From Falciphora oryzae (Eukaryota; Ascomycota; Sordariomycetes; Magnaporthales; Magnaporthaceae): a stretch of DNA of 64,000 nt. The stretch spans positions 112,627 to 176,626 of the forward strand of contig JNVV01000039.1 in assembly GCA_000733355.1 (NCBI GenBank). Direction: 5' to 3'. Below the pieces are notes generated by a model that made no database searches, was not told where the DNA came from, and saw only the letters and a program-made list of their open reading frames with translations. Position 1 is the stretch's first letter, and the number at the start of each line of letters is the position of its first letter. A program made the translations under genes and the position numbers. Below are positions 45,768 to 55,498 of the stretch, in pieces.

Positions 45768-46804
45768 GTAAAACAATTTATGGGGGTTGAATACTAGGTT
45801 TGATGATGTTACGATCTTTACTTGATCCTACGACCTCTTGATTCAAACGACCATTTTTTTTTTTTGAGTCTACGATCTTTTATTTTTCTTTTCATTTGTT
45901 TTTTTTTCTTTTTCTTTTTAGGGATGATGCGAAGTATACCGGCGCACCTTCGGCGTTCGGGGCGGGCCTCGTGGATGGACTGGGGGCAGGGACAACGCGA
46001 CGGATTACATGCCATCCATGTTATTTCGGGCTTCTATGCTCGTGCTGTACGAATTGACGACCAATCTCAACAGACCTTGTGGTCTTTTTTTCTTGATAAA
46101 AAAATGTGTGCTAGAACTGACTATGCACGTCCGTTTGTTGAGGCCTTACACTGCTTGCTGGCACGCCGTTTGCGGGTTGCCTCTCCGTCTAGACTAGCCA
46201 ACATCAGCTACAGGGCCGCTGCAGCGACTAAATAAGACTTCTATCCATAGCGCAACGCCACCGGGCCGTGTTGGGCCTGCGAGCTGATTTCGGCTGGCCG
46301 GGAGCTGGCATTCGCGGCTGGCCGGCAGGGGTGCTTAATTCGTCCAGCCGCGCGCCGGATCCTGGGAAATATCGCCATGGCTCGGCGCTAGCCTCTCAGC
46401 TGAGGTGTCCTGCCTGCACCACCGCTCTTTTCAGCGCGGAGTTGATGGTGACACCAGCTAGGGAGGCACGCTCACCTAAATTTAAATGAGAGTTGGTTTG
46501 GTGGGGGATCAAGTCGATCGGCCTCTCATTTTTTCTTAGGTCACCGTGGGAGGGACCTAGGCTGTGTAGGGCCGGGTTAATTTTCTAGCTTGTAGCCTGG
46601 CCGCTCTCCCGTTTGCTCGTTTCGTTTGCTGGAGATAAATAGCGTGTCCCCTTGGTAATTGTTTGCTCAAGAAGACCTACCTCTTACCACTGCCGCCTTC
46701 TTTCTCGCATCCCGGTCTAGCCTCGCTCCAAAGTCCATAGTCCAGGACCCCCTTATCGTCACCATAACCAGTTTGTTCCTTGACGATACCCGCGCGAATC
46801 GAAA
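45768..46804. other. Intergenic region
   Basis: It includes the F-box 3' untranslated region (T-rich, 45850-45920) and the promoter of the CFEM-like gene, with an ATAAATA core at 46635-46641, about 165 nt before its ATG. No gene is supported. Confidence 0.55.
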
Positions 46805-47051
46805 ATGACTCCCCGCAGCATCGCCCTCCTCGCCCTGGGCGCCCTCGCCGTCGAGGCCAACCTCCTGCTGCCGCGCGCCGGCAAGGACTCGGGCCTCGAC
46901 GACGCCATCTGGTCGGCCTGCACCACGACGGTGGCGGCCCAGACGAAGTCGTACGAGAGCTGCTACTCGAGCGCCTTCATGTCCGTCGGCACCGACTGCA
47001 AGGCCGGCGCCGACTCGTGCGGCTGCACCTTGGCTTCGGCTCTGATCAAGT

Positions 47052-47087
<36 letters not shown>

Positions 47088-47617
47088 CCTTCCTCTCTCT
47101 CTCTCTCTCCTCCTCCCCTCTTCCACTGATAGATAACCCGCTGGTGTATGTGTGTTCCATGCTAATACCTAAGCTCAGGACCTGCATCCCCATCGTCTGC
47201 CCCACCGCCCTGGCCTCGTCCCTCCTCTCGGCGGGCTGCGACGCCCTGCTCGGCGCGGCCACGGCGACGGCCGACGGCTCCGTCAAGCCGACCTCGGGGG
47301 CGAGCAAGACGGGCGCCAGTGGTTCGGTTGCAGCCAAGACGGGATCCGTCGGCTCCGTCTTCTCGACAACGCAGCCTACGGGTACCCAGTCGCGCTCCCC
47401 CGCGACCACGGGAGGCTCGTCGGGCTCTGATACCGGCTTTGGACCCGACTCTGGCTCCGGCTCCGGCTCCGGTTCGGGCTCCGGAGGCAGCAGCGCCGGC
47501 AGCAACAACGGCAGCCCGCAGACCACCTCGTCCAGGGCTCTTGCTGGCGATGCGGCCGTGCCCGTGGTTGGTGGTGCTATCGCTGGTATAATCGGTGCCC
47601 TGGCCGTGCTGCTGTAG
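46805..47617 (+). CDS. CFEM-like secreted GPI-type protein
   Basis: Predicted 227-aa surface protein in two exons (46805-47049 and 47179-47617). It has a signal peptide (about 1-18) and eight Cys at 39, 53, 65, 72, 74, 84, 88 and 99. It ends with a Ser/Thr/Gly-rich linker containing a Gly-Ser dipeptide run and a hydrophobic C terminus typical of GPI attachment. The D-S-C-G-C core, the 9-residue and 3-residue gaps that follow and the total of eight Cys resemble the CFEM domain, found in fungal haem-binding and pathogenesis-associated surface proteins. The first Cys spacing (13 residues rather than 2-3) does not fit, so this is CFEM-like rather than canonical. The intron (47050-47178) begins with GTGAG and then 43 Ts. 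The frame through the splice (AA|G) is required to keep Cys 84-99. Confidence 0.75.
47055..47097 (+). repeat. 43-nt poly-T tract inside an intron
   Basis: An uninterrupted run of 43 T starts 5 nt after the 5' splice site of the CFEM-like gene and is followed by a CT dinucleotide run to about 47109. It is the longest homopolymer in the window. Confidence 0.9.
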
Positions 47618-48067
47618 GGTGTTGATGTGAGAGACAAAAGGGGTGGATATTGAGGTCATGATGAAGTACCTTCATGGTTAATGTAATTAGTTGCTGCTCG
47701 CTCTTTGAGCCTCGGAATGAGATAACGGTTGACATTTCCCAAGGCTGGGATGGCAGATGGTGATGTGATACAGTCCCTTCAGGTTCCTCCCTCTAAAGAC
47801 TTGACGTTGCGAAGAACTGCAAGCAAACAAACCGAAGCTCTTCTCACCCTCTCCTCAGTCCTACCTCACTTTACCACAAAACAGTCATATCACAACAAAC
47901 TAGCCGAGTCATCTGGAGTCCATCCATGTTTGCCTTCCACCCCACTCCAGACACAATTCCAACCATATATCTGATCCAAGAGACAGACAAGCAAAGACAT
48001 CAATCAACGTCGAGGCTCTGTCACATTCACTCATCTCTTCTCTTGTCCCTTGAAAGCACCCCTAACA
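47618..48067. other. Intergenic region
   Basis: Short same-strand spacer of 450 nt; A/C-rich close to 48068 as in a fungal 5' leader. No feature is supported. Confidence 0.55.
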
Positions 48068-49810
48068 ATGAATGACAATGACGACGCGAGCGATAACAGC
48101 AGCCCCGCGACTAAAAAAGAGCGGCCTCGCTCTCGCATCATGGACCGCAAGATCCGCCCCAGCGGCTTCTCCGTCTTCAGCCCCGGCAAGCAAGGCCGCC
48201 GCATCCTCTCACGAGACCGAAGCCGGCCCCCGCCATCATCATCGACCACGGTCACCTCAGCCGCCTCCGGAGCGACGACCCCGTCGACGCCCGAGAACGG
48301 CAAGGGCAGGCCGCCGAACGTCCGCGACCTCGTCAAGCGGATCGAGAAGTCGGGCGGCGGCAGCGCCAGCACCGGTGACAAGCCCACCACGACGGCCACC
48401 GACACCGACAAAGGAGAAGCAGCCAAAGACGAGGGCGAGGGTCAGGGAGCAGGAACGATGCCGCCGCAGCAGCAGCCGCAAGGCGGTCGTCGCCACGGCG
48501 GGTTCCGTCGCTGCTACGGCGACACGGCAGCAGCGGTCCCGCCACCGCCCGCTGACCCCCTCGTGTCGGCCACCACCACCACCACACCAAACAAGAAAAC
48601 CCCAGCAGCAGCGGCGGCGGCGTCGTCACCGTCGCCGCCCAGAAGAAAGCAGGCCAAGCGGCCGCCGCCGCCCGAGTACTCGCTCGCCTTCCTGCAGCAC
48701 AAGGAGTGCTTCAACAACCGCCCGCTGGCCCGGCGTCTGGACGGCGACAACAACGGCGACGGGGCCGGCCAGAAAACAGCAGCAGCGGCCAAGAAGGAGG
48801 CGGCCGTCCCGCAGCAGCAGCAGAGGCAGGGCGGCGCGGGCTGGCTGAAGGCCAAAAAGTCCGCCCTCGACGTGTTCGGGATCAGCCTCGGCGGCAAGGA
48901 CGGCGGCGATGCCGCTGCTGACGTCGTCGCCAAGCCCAGGCTCAACAACGCCAAAACCAACAGCTCTACTACCAGCGGCGGCGATGCCGTCATACCCAAG
49001 GAGCGCCCGCGGGGAATCGAGAGCAAGAGCGGCTCCCGAGATGTCCAGGGGCGTCATCGTCGCGAGCCTCAGATCAAGGCAAAAGATGCAAAGGCCGGTA
49101 GTGCCAACGGGCGGAAGAGCAGAGAGGAGACGGATCCCGCGAGGGCGAAGCCCGGTCGTGATGGCGGCCCCGCCCTGACGGCGGGAGCTGGCCGAGAGGA
49201 GAAGAGTCGAGGCCGTGGTCCTTCAGGGTCTACCGATCCTCGTCCAGTCAAGGGCAAAACCACATCGTGCTCATCCTCCATCGTCTCCTCGCCGCCCTCG
49301 CCGCCCCCCGTCGACGGCGACAGCAACAGCAACGGCAACGCCACGCCACGTTGGCGCTCGCTATCCGAGTCCAAAGCCTTCTGGGAGGGCGTGAGGGCGA
49401 CGCTCTTCGTGCCCGACGACGAGATGGACGAGTTCTCGCAGCAGCAGGACGAGGCCCGCTGGCTGAGGGCGAGGGAGGCCCACGAGCGCGCCTTCTGGCA
49501 GCAGCAGCAGCAGCAGGCCACCGTCCTCATCACCCCGATGGGCAACAACAACAGCAACACAAACTGCGTCCTGTGCAACAGCAGCGCCGGGGGCGTCGGG
49601 AACGAGACTGGACTCACCCCCTTCCCCACCCCGCCGCCCGTAACGCCCTGGAACCCCGCGGCCGTCGCGCACAAGTCCGCCATGGTGATGCCGCTGCGCG
49701 CAAACTTCCGGAGGCACAAGTCGGTCGCCTCGGCCAAGTCGACCGAGGAGATGGTCAGCGAGCTGACGGCCTTCTTGGGCGCCGAGGGGTCCGACTTTGG
49801 TTCTCCGTGA
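48068..49810 (+). CDS. Basic low-complexity protein, unknown function
   Basis: Intronless 580-aa protein without a recognisable domain. Codon third positions are strongly G/C over the whole length and the frame is open for 1.7 kb. Most of the protein is disordered-looking (Pro, Ser, Lys, Ala and Gln runs). Three patches look more ordered: PPPEYSLAFLQHKECFNNRPLARRL near 190-215; a C-terminal PRWRSLSESKAFWEGVRATLFVPDDEMDEF segment near 430; and a final EEMVSELTAFLGAEGSDFG. A CxxC pair (CVLC) lies near 495. A similar layout is common in poorly characterised ascomycete proteins. The start is the first ATG in frame. Confidence 0.6.
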   Translation: MNDNDDASDNSSPATKKERPRSRIMDRKIRPSGFSVFSPGKQGRRILSRDRSRPPPSSSTTVTSAASGATTPSTPENGKGRPPNVRDLVKRIEKSGGGSASTGDKPTTTATDTDKGEAAKDEGEGQGAGTMPPQQQPQGGRRHGGFRRCYGDTAAAVPPPPADPLVSATTTTTPNKKTPAAAAAASSPSPPRRKQAKRPPPPEYSLAFLQHKECFNNRPLARRLDGDNNGDGAGQKTAAAAKKEAAVPQQQQRQGGAGWLKAKKSALDVFGISLGGKDGGDAAADVVAKPRLNNAKTNSSTTSGGDAVIPKERPRGIESKSGSRDVQGRHRREPQIKAKDAKAGSANGRKSREETDPARAKPGRDGGPALTAGAGREEKSRGRGPSGSTDPRPVKGKTTSCSSSIVSSPPSPPPVDGDSNSNGNATPRWRSLSESKAFWEGVRATLFVPDDEMDEFSQQQDEARWLRAREAHERAFWQQQQQQATVLITPMGNNNSNTNCVLCNSSAGGVGNETGLTPFPTPPPVTPWNPAAVAHKSAMVMPLRANFRRHKSVASAKSTEEMVSELTAFLGAEGSDFGSP

Positions 49811-50299
49811 TTGGTTTTTGATTGTATCATGGGCGGCGACCGTGTTGGTTATTCTTCGTGAGAGTGGGTTCTTGCCAGATACTAGACACCGTATCGGTGT
49901 TCGAGCCTCGCCCTAGTAGCAAGATCTCAGTTTGAGGCTGCTATTTCGAATATGTAACCCTTAAGGAAACAGGAGGATGGCGACATGGAACAAGAAGAGA
50001 AAGGAAACAAAGAGGGAAAAGGACCCAGGTAAAAGCCGGCCGATTTATGTGCTAACGATGATGCTGTATACTGCTCCTGAAAAAAACGTTGCCGTGAGAT
50101 AGCCGTGGGATGATCCTGTGTGTCCTATCAGGAGCTGTGGAAGCTCGAAGGAGGTGGCATCTTGCCTTGTTAAGGAAAAAAAAAAGCACAAATCCTCCGT
50201 AGAAAAGTCAAAGGCTACAAACATGCAACCGGGAATGATAATGGACAAGCCTTTCAAAGAGTCTTGAAGAAAATAAAAGGACCCAGCCCCGCCAAACAA
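49811..50299. other. Convergent intergenic region
   Basis: A 490-nt spacer between two converging genes, holding both 3' untranslated regions. No other feature is seen. Confidence 0.55.
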
Positions 50300-52012
50300 T
50301 CACCCCGAAACCGAACACTTTGCCTCCAGCCTCCTGGCGAGCCGAACCACGGGCGCGTCCACGGCGCGCCAAAACACATCAGCGGCCCAAACGACAATGG
50401 GCACGATAAAAGCGGCCCCCAGCGCAAAACCGGTAATGTATCCCCGGTCGGTGATCATCTGTCCGCCGGCCGTGGTGATGGCGAAGGTCCGCATCTCGAT
50501 CAGGTACCCGATCGTATGCAGCACGGGGCCGTGCATCAGGTAGAGGGCGTAGCTGATGCGGCCGAGGTACTGCAAGGGCGCCAGGTTGAACAGCGCCTGC
50601 CAGCCGGGGAGGCGAGCCACCGACGCCACGAGCAGCACGGCCCCGACCGACTGCCAGTACCGGTAGCCATCCGCCCAGTATTCGGGCACCAGGTTCGACA
50701 GGAACGCCCACCCGGGTGTCTCATGTGAGCCAAAGTCTGGCTGGGACATCAAGTAGAGCGCAGCGATGCCGACGAGCCACCAGAACGATACGCACGTCCG
50801 CCCGCGCTGGCGGCGGTTGCTGTCCAGGGCCGGGTCGTTGTCTGTCCGGTGGTCTGCTGGTTGAACTGGTATCGCAGTCGTCTCGGGATTCGTCTCGGCG
50901 TCGCGGATGAGGTCGAGCTCGGCGAGGATGGCACCGCAGTAAAACAGGAACATATCCCACCTACCGGAGCGGTAGCAAAACAAGGCAAGGATTACAAACA
51001 CCGGCAGACGGATACGGGCGCGTAGCCGGCCGACCCCGACCAGTGTCGTGAAAAGAATCATGGAGCAGCGGAACTCGACGGGGATGGTCCAAAGATGCAC
51101 ATCGTAAGCTGTGCTGCCACCAAACAACTCCCAATCCCATACGTGGACGAACTCAAACATAGCCCTCGCCCAGTCCTGCAGCTGGAGGCTCAGCGAGCCC
51201 AGCCGCTCCGGGTGTAGCTCCTGCACGTTGCGTATAAACCTCCCGTCGTAGGCGAAGTCGCGCGTCCACTCGTAGACACCCAGCTGCAGCAGCACCACGA
51301 CCATCAAGGTTGAGATCGCCGTGGGCAGGAACAGGCGGAAGAAACGGCGGAAAATGAAGGACGACATGGTAGCCGAGAACTCCTCCGACGGCGAGGGCGA
51401 CGAGGACGGGAGGGATGGCGTCGAAGGCAACCGCCGCGTTTGGGCCGCAGCGCGCGCAAGTCTGAGTGGCTTGATGGAGAGTGCGTAGCCCGAAACGACG
51501 AAAAACACCGCGACCATAGGCGGTCCCTGATACCATAGCCTTAATACGGGAAGTGTGAGAATGCTGGAGTTGCCGTTGTAGCCCCAGCCCTCGGCAATGC
51601 GGAAGCACGTGTAAAAGTAGTGGCAGAGGAAGACGATGAAGGCGGCGACGCCGCGCATGCCGTCGAGATAGGACGTCGGGCCGAGGCGATCCATCCTGGT
51701 CCGGCGCCGAAAGTCCCTGGTCGAGGCGGCGGGGGTGTGACGGCGCAGGAAGCTCGGCACGAGGAAGAACACGGTCCTCACGGCCGCAGTGCGCCAGGGC
51801 GGGGCTCGGATGAGGTTGTTGCTAGCGCAGGCCCCGACAGCCGCGAGCCACGACCTCGCCCGTGAGGCATGCGAGAATCTGACCTCGATCTCGGCCCTCC
51901 CCGCGTCGCTCTCGATATCAGACAAGGTCTTGTCGTCCCGTAACAGTGATGCCTTCTCTTCGTCTCGTGTCGCCCTTTGGGCCGAATTCGTCGTCGAGCT
52001 GGGACCGCTCAT
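50300..52012 (-). CDS. Acyltransferase-3 family membrane protein
   Basis: Intronless 570-aa polytopic membrane protein of the acyltransferase 3 (NodX/OafA-like) family, which transfers acyl groups to carbohydrates or other acceptors across a membrane. After a hydrophilic N terminus of about 110 residues comes the family start, TSYLDGMRGVAAFIVFLCHYF, whose Arg and His (in LDGMRG and CHY) are the residues usually regarded as catalytic. Then GPPMVAVFFVVSGYALS follows, and repeated hydrophobic segments to the end, finishing with SYALYLMHGPVLH and a C-terminal helix region. The Met at 52012 is preferred; an in-frame extension to 52108 has no family resemblance. Fungal members are common but the acyl acceptor is generally unknown. 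Confidence 0.88.
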   Translation of the reverse strand: MSGPSSTTNSAQRATRDEEKASLLRDDKTLSDIESDAGRAEIEVRFSHASRARSWLAAVGACASNNLIRAPPWRTAAVRTVFFLVPSFLRRHTPAASTRDFRRRTRMDRLGPTSYLDGMRGVAAFIVFLCHYFYTCFRIAEGWGYNGNSSILTLPVLRLWYQGPPMVAVFFVVSGYALSIKPLRLARAAAQTRRLPSTPSLPSSSPSPSEEFSATMSSFIFRRFFRLFLPTAISTLMVVVLLQLGVYEWTRDFAYDGRFIRNVQELHPERLGSLSLQLQDWARAMFEFVHVWDWELFGGSTAYDVHLWTIPVEFRCSMILFTTLVGVGRLRARIRLPVFVILALFCYRSGRWDMFLFYCGAILAELDLIRDAETNPETTAIPVQPADHRTDNDPALDSNRRQRGRTCVSFWWLVGIAALYLMSQPDFGSHETPGWAFLSNLVPEYWADGYRYWQSVGAVLLVASVARLPGWQALFNLAPLQYLGRISYALYLMHGPVLHTIGYLIEMRTFAITTAGGQMITDRGYITGFALGAAFIVPIVVWAADVFWRAVDAPVVRLARRLEAKCSVSG

Positions 52013-53166
52013 CTTCGGGAAGAGGACAAGAATATGTGAAGTGGTGGGGCTGCTAAAAGTCTTGAGGTAGACTGGACGAGTGAAGTCGTTGTCACAACAT
52101 GGGACCAACCACGAAGGCTATCGGGGGCGTGCTCTAGGCGGGTGCTGATGGCGACACCAGCGCCAGGCGATAGAAAGGGAGGAAATAGGTAGGGAGATCA
52201 AGCGGAAATAGCGCTATGGACAAACAATACCGGTTTCGAACGTGTGGTGTGGTGGGTTACGTGTCCCTGTTTCTTTCTGGCTGAGAAACAAAAAGGCGTC
52301 GCCCAACGGGAGCATGAGCAAATCTGGAGACGCGGTCCTGGGAGAATAAACTTGTAACATGGCCGTGCATGGCCATGATTCCGCTCTGGTCGCTATCCCG
52401 GAGCAAGCAAAGAGACAGAGCAGCGAGCCTGAGCGGGCAGCGTCTCGCGTCTAGCGATGCGCCCTGGCGGAAGGGAAAGCCGGGCCGAGTGATCGAAGGT
52501 GGACCCAGCTGCGTGGCGGGCATCCGTTTCAAGAGGTTCAGACTAGCCGGGAAGACTCGGTAGATGGCCTAGGATATGCTCCACGGTATCTCAAACTCGG
52601 ACATGACATGACTGGTGCAGTGCCGGCGCATGGAGATGCCTTGCAGAGCAGCAAACACTGGCTGGTTCGTGCCGGATTCTGGTTGCAGATGATCAATCCG
52701 AACGAATCCTCGGACGGTTTGAGGGGTCTCGCTCGTTCTTGTGCTGAACGACATGTTTTCTGGCGTCGGCGGGCTGGTCATGCTTTGGCTGTGCATCCTC
52801 GGAACTGTGCGTTGTTCCAGATCAAGTCTGAAAATGCATCGAGAGGTGAAAAGTTCAAACAAAAGTTGGGCTGATGGTTCTTGAGTCGAGCCGAACGTCG
52901 ACTCTGCTGCCCGTCGCACTGTGCGTGTTTGTTATCTCGGCCATTTTAGGCAATTGTGAGCAGGACGGCACTTGCCTTGGATTGTGCAGGAGTGCTTTTT
53001 GTATGTATGTCAAACAATAGGCAAACTTCGCACCCGTGCCTCTTATACCTCAAACTTCCACATATCTGGGCTTCCGTGCTTATGGCAACATCTCTCTCCT
53101 CATCTCGCCCTTATTTGCCAACTCGGGTAAACCAGTAGGCGCAAAATACGCAATATACTCACCTGT
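52013..53166. other. Intergenic region
   Basis: Upstream region of the acyltransferase and 3' side of the aldolase gene. Short frames only; none accepted. Confidence 0.55.
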
Positions 53167-54282
53167 TTAGGCAATAGGCGCATCCATGTTGATGACCAGG
53201 TCCTCGAACCCCTTAGCCAATGCCTTCTCGCCGCCGGCGGCCTCGATCTCGAGCTCGATTTCGGGCTGGAACTCCCGATAAAGTGCGTTCTTCTCGCTCG
53301 CCATCTTGAAGGCGTGCGCCGCCTCCTCGTCGCTGATGATGTTCTTCTTGAGCCCGCCGTTGCCCGCGAGCGCCGCCTCGACCTGTAGCTGGATCGCGCA
53401 CGACCGCTCTAGCAGCCCAAACATGTACCCGGCCTCGTCCACCGTCGAGCCGACCGTGAGGAGGCCGCTATGCGGGTGCGTGGAGATCCCACCGGTTAGC
53501 CAAAGCTTCCTTTTTCAAATGGTAAAAGATGGTGTCTCTATCTGTGGTTCATCTCACTGGTTCATCAGGATCAGTCCCTTATTCTTCTCCCCTAGGGCCG
53601 CGGCGATGTTGTTGGCCTCGTCGGCAGCAAACACGATGCCGCCGTACTTCTTGTAGACGGCATGGGCCCCGTAGAAGTTGCACACGTCCTGCGTGAGCAT
53701 GTCCAGCGGCCTGGCAAAGACGGACCACGCTCGGCCGCCGGCGGTGTGGCAGTGGCAGACGGCGTGGATATCGGGCCTGTGCAGGTGCACGGCCGAGTGG
53801 ATGTAGTAACCTGCCGCGTTGGACGTCACCCTGCCCGTGCTCGGGTTCGGGCGCCCGGCCACGATGGCGCCCGTGGCGATGTCGATGGCGACCATGTCGC
53901 CCGCCCGGAGCATACCGTAGTGTCGCCCCATGGTGTTCATCCACATGAGCCCCGGGAACTCTGGGTCCCGCACCGAGATGTGGCCGGCCTGTCCCTCGGA
54001 ATAGTTATTGCGCGCCCAGTTCCGGAATGTGGCAGCCATATGCACCAGGATGTGCCGCCTCTCGGCCGCGAAGGTCGGGAAGGTGGGGATGTCTATGAAA
54101 GTTCTGTGAGCAAAAAGATGTTTGTTTGTCGCACCTGCGCCATCAGGTCATCTCTTACCTGGCATCACCTCGCCCTGCGATATCGCCCTTAAGGCTGTCA
54201 TGGCTTCCTCCTTGGCCTTCCCGGCTGACCTAGCAGCCGGGACGACTGCCGACTGGGCCTCGATGATCGCCGAAGGGGCCAT
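53167..54282 (-). CDS. Class II aldolase/adducin domain protein
   Basis: Predicted 319-aa cytosolic enzyme in three exons (complement of 54159-54282, 53558-54092 and 53167-53467). The class II aldolase/adducin N-terminal fold is clear: HMAATFRNWARNNYSEGQAGHISVRDPEFPG; the GRVTSNAAGYYIHSAVH segment; an H-x-H pair (H153 and H155 in AVCHCHT); and NHGLLTVGSTVDEA giving the third His (H220). These three His bind the catalytic divalent metal in the family. The C terminus EFQPEIELEIEAAGGEKAL is typical of the fungal branch. Family members include sugar-phosphate aldolases and decarboxylases; the fungal branch has mostly unknown substrates. A TATATAT lies about 120 nt upstream of the ATG. Both introns keep the frame (phases 1 and 2). 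Confidence 0.88.
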
Positions 54283-54397
54283 GATTGTATAGGTTCTGAG
54301 CGACAGGTTGATGAGGGATTTCCGGTCAGGGGAGCAGGTCAGGTTGAGATGAATGAATGTAAAGGAGTATACGTTGACGTTGTCCAAATATGCCTAC

Positions 54398-54404
54398 ATA
54401 TATA
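54398..54404 (-). promoter_or_regulatory. TATA box of the class II aldolase gene
   Basis: The minus strand reads TATATAT about 116-122 nt upstream of the start codon. Confidence 0.45.
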
Positions 54405-55498
54405 CACCCAAGCTGCTGGAAAAGTTACAATATAAATAAGGTCAATGGATGGCAGTCTGTAATTGATAGGGCGCGCTCATCCGATGACACCCCGCCGAGC
54501 GGGTACAAGTCCGAGATGCGGGGGTGGGCGGAGCTGCTGGCAACCAAGTTTCTTATAAGCCGTCACATCGCTATAAGCGGTTAGCTGGTGGGTCGGCGCT
54601 CGGTACGAGGGCCAACGACGTCTAAGGGTCCGCAAGGCTGTGTAATCTCTGTGATATAAACTTGTGAAGTCGACTTTTGGCTGCGTTCCAACGGCGAGGC
54701 GTGTTGGAGCTGGTCTGTTCGAATTCTTAACTGCGGCGCTGGTTGGTCGAAGCTTCTTTGGTGGTGGTGGTGGTGGTTCTTGCCTGCGAGAGCGTGCGAG
54801 TGAAATGGAAGTTGATCGCTCCTCAGCATCAACATTAGCACTCCTTCCTCGTTACTCCCTAATGTACGGGATGCTTTGAGATGCGCCATCCACCGTGTGG
54901 TAGGGTTATTTTGCGGAATTGATCTTCTCAGCAAGTCGAGCTCAGCCATGCGTGCGAAGGATGTGGCCATGTTCCCTACCTAGAGATGTAGACTACTATT
55001 GTCTACGCCTGTTCTATGCCTACACACTCACCTAATAGCATCATCTCTCAATATTCCTAGTTTTGGTGTGCTTTCGTCCTCGTCAAACAGCCCGAGCCCG
55101 GCCTTCACCATCTCGCCAAACCTGAGGACACCACCCAGCCCAGCCTCGTACCGGGCTGGCATCGTGATGTACCTAACATAACCCCTCCAGCCCGGACACC
55201 TGAATCTCGAGGCAGTATCCCGCCTTGTCTATTCTCGAGGGTATCCCGAGCGCCGTTGATGCCCACGCCGTCGACGTCCGCTCGCTAGCAAAACTTCCTC
55301 TTGCCTCTGCCGACCGGTCGTCAACCCCGCCTCGGTAGGCAGCCTCCCACAACCTCACTTTTTTTGCCCTCCCGCAACCTTTCAACCTTGCCAACAACAA
55401 CGAGCCATCTCCGGCCATCCATCAACCTCTCTATCACCTATAATCTCCCGCTATCTCAGCAAAGGTCCCACTATCCTGGCCTGACGTTCACGCAAGGC
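54405..55498. other. Divergent promoter region
   Basis: Between the minus-strand aldolase and the plus-strand unknown gene. The right half is C-rich and pyrimidine-rich on the + strand, as in a 5' leader. No gene is supported. Confidence 0.55.

Noticed and set aside
47618..52012. Acyltransferase-3 gene as part of a biosynthetic unit
   Set aside because: Neighbours are a low-complexity protein and a class II aldolase with divergent spacing; no shared pathway is visible.
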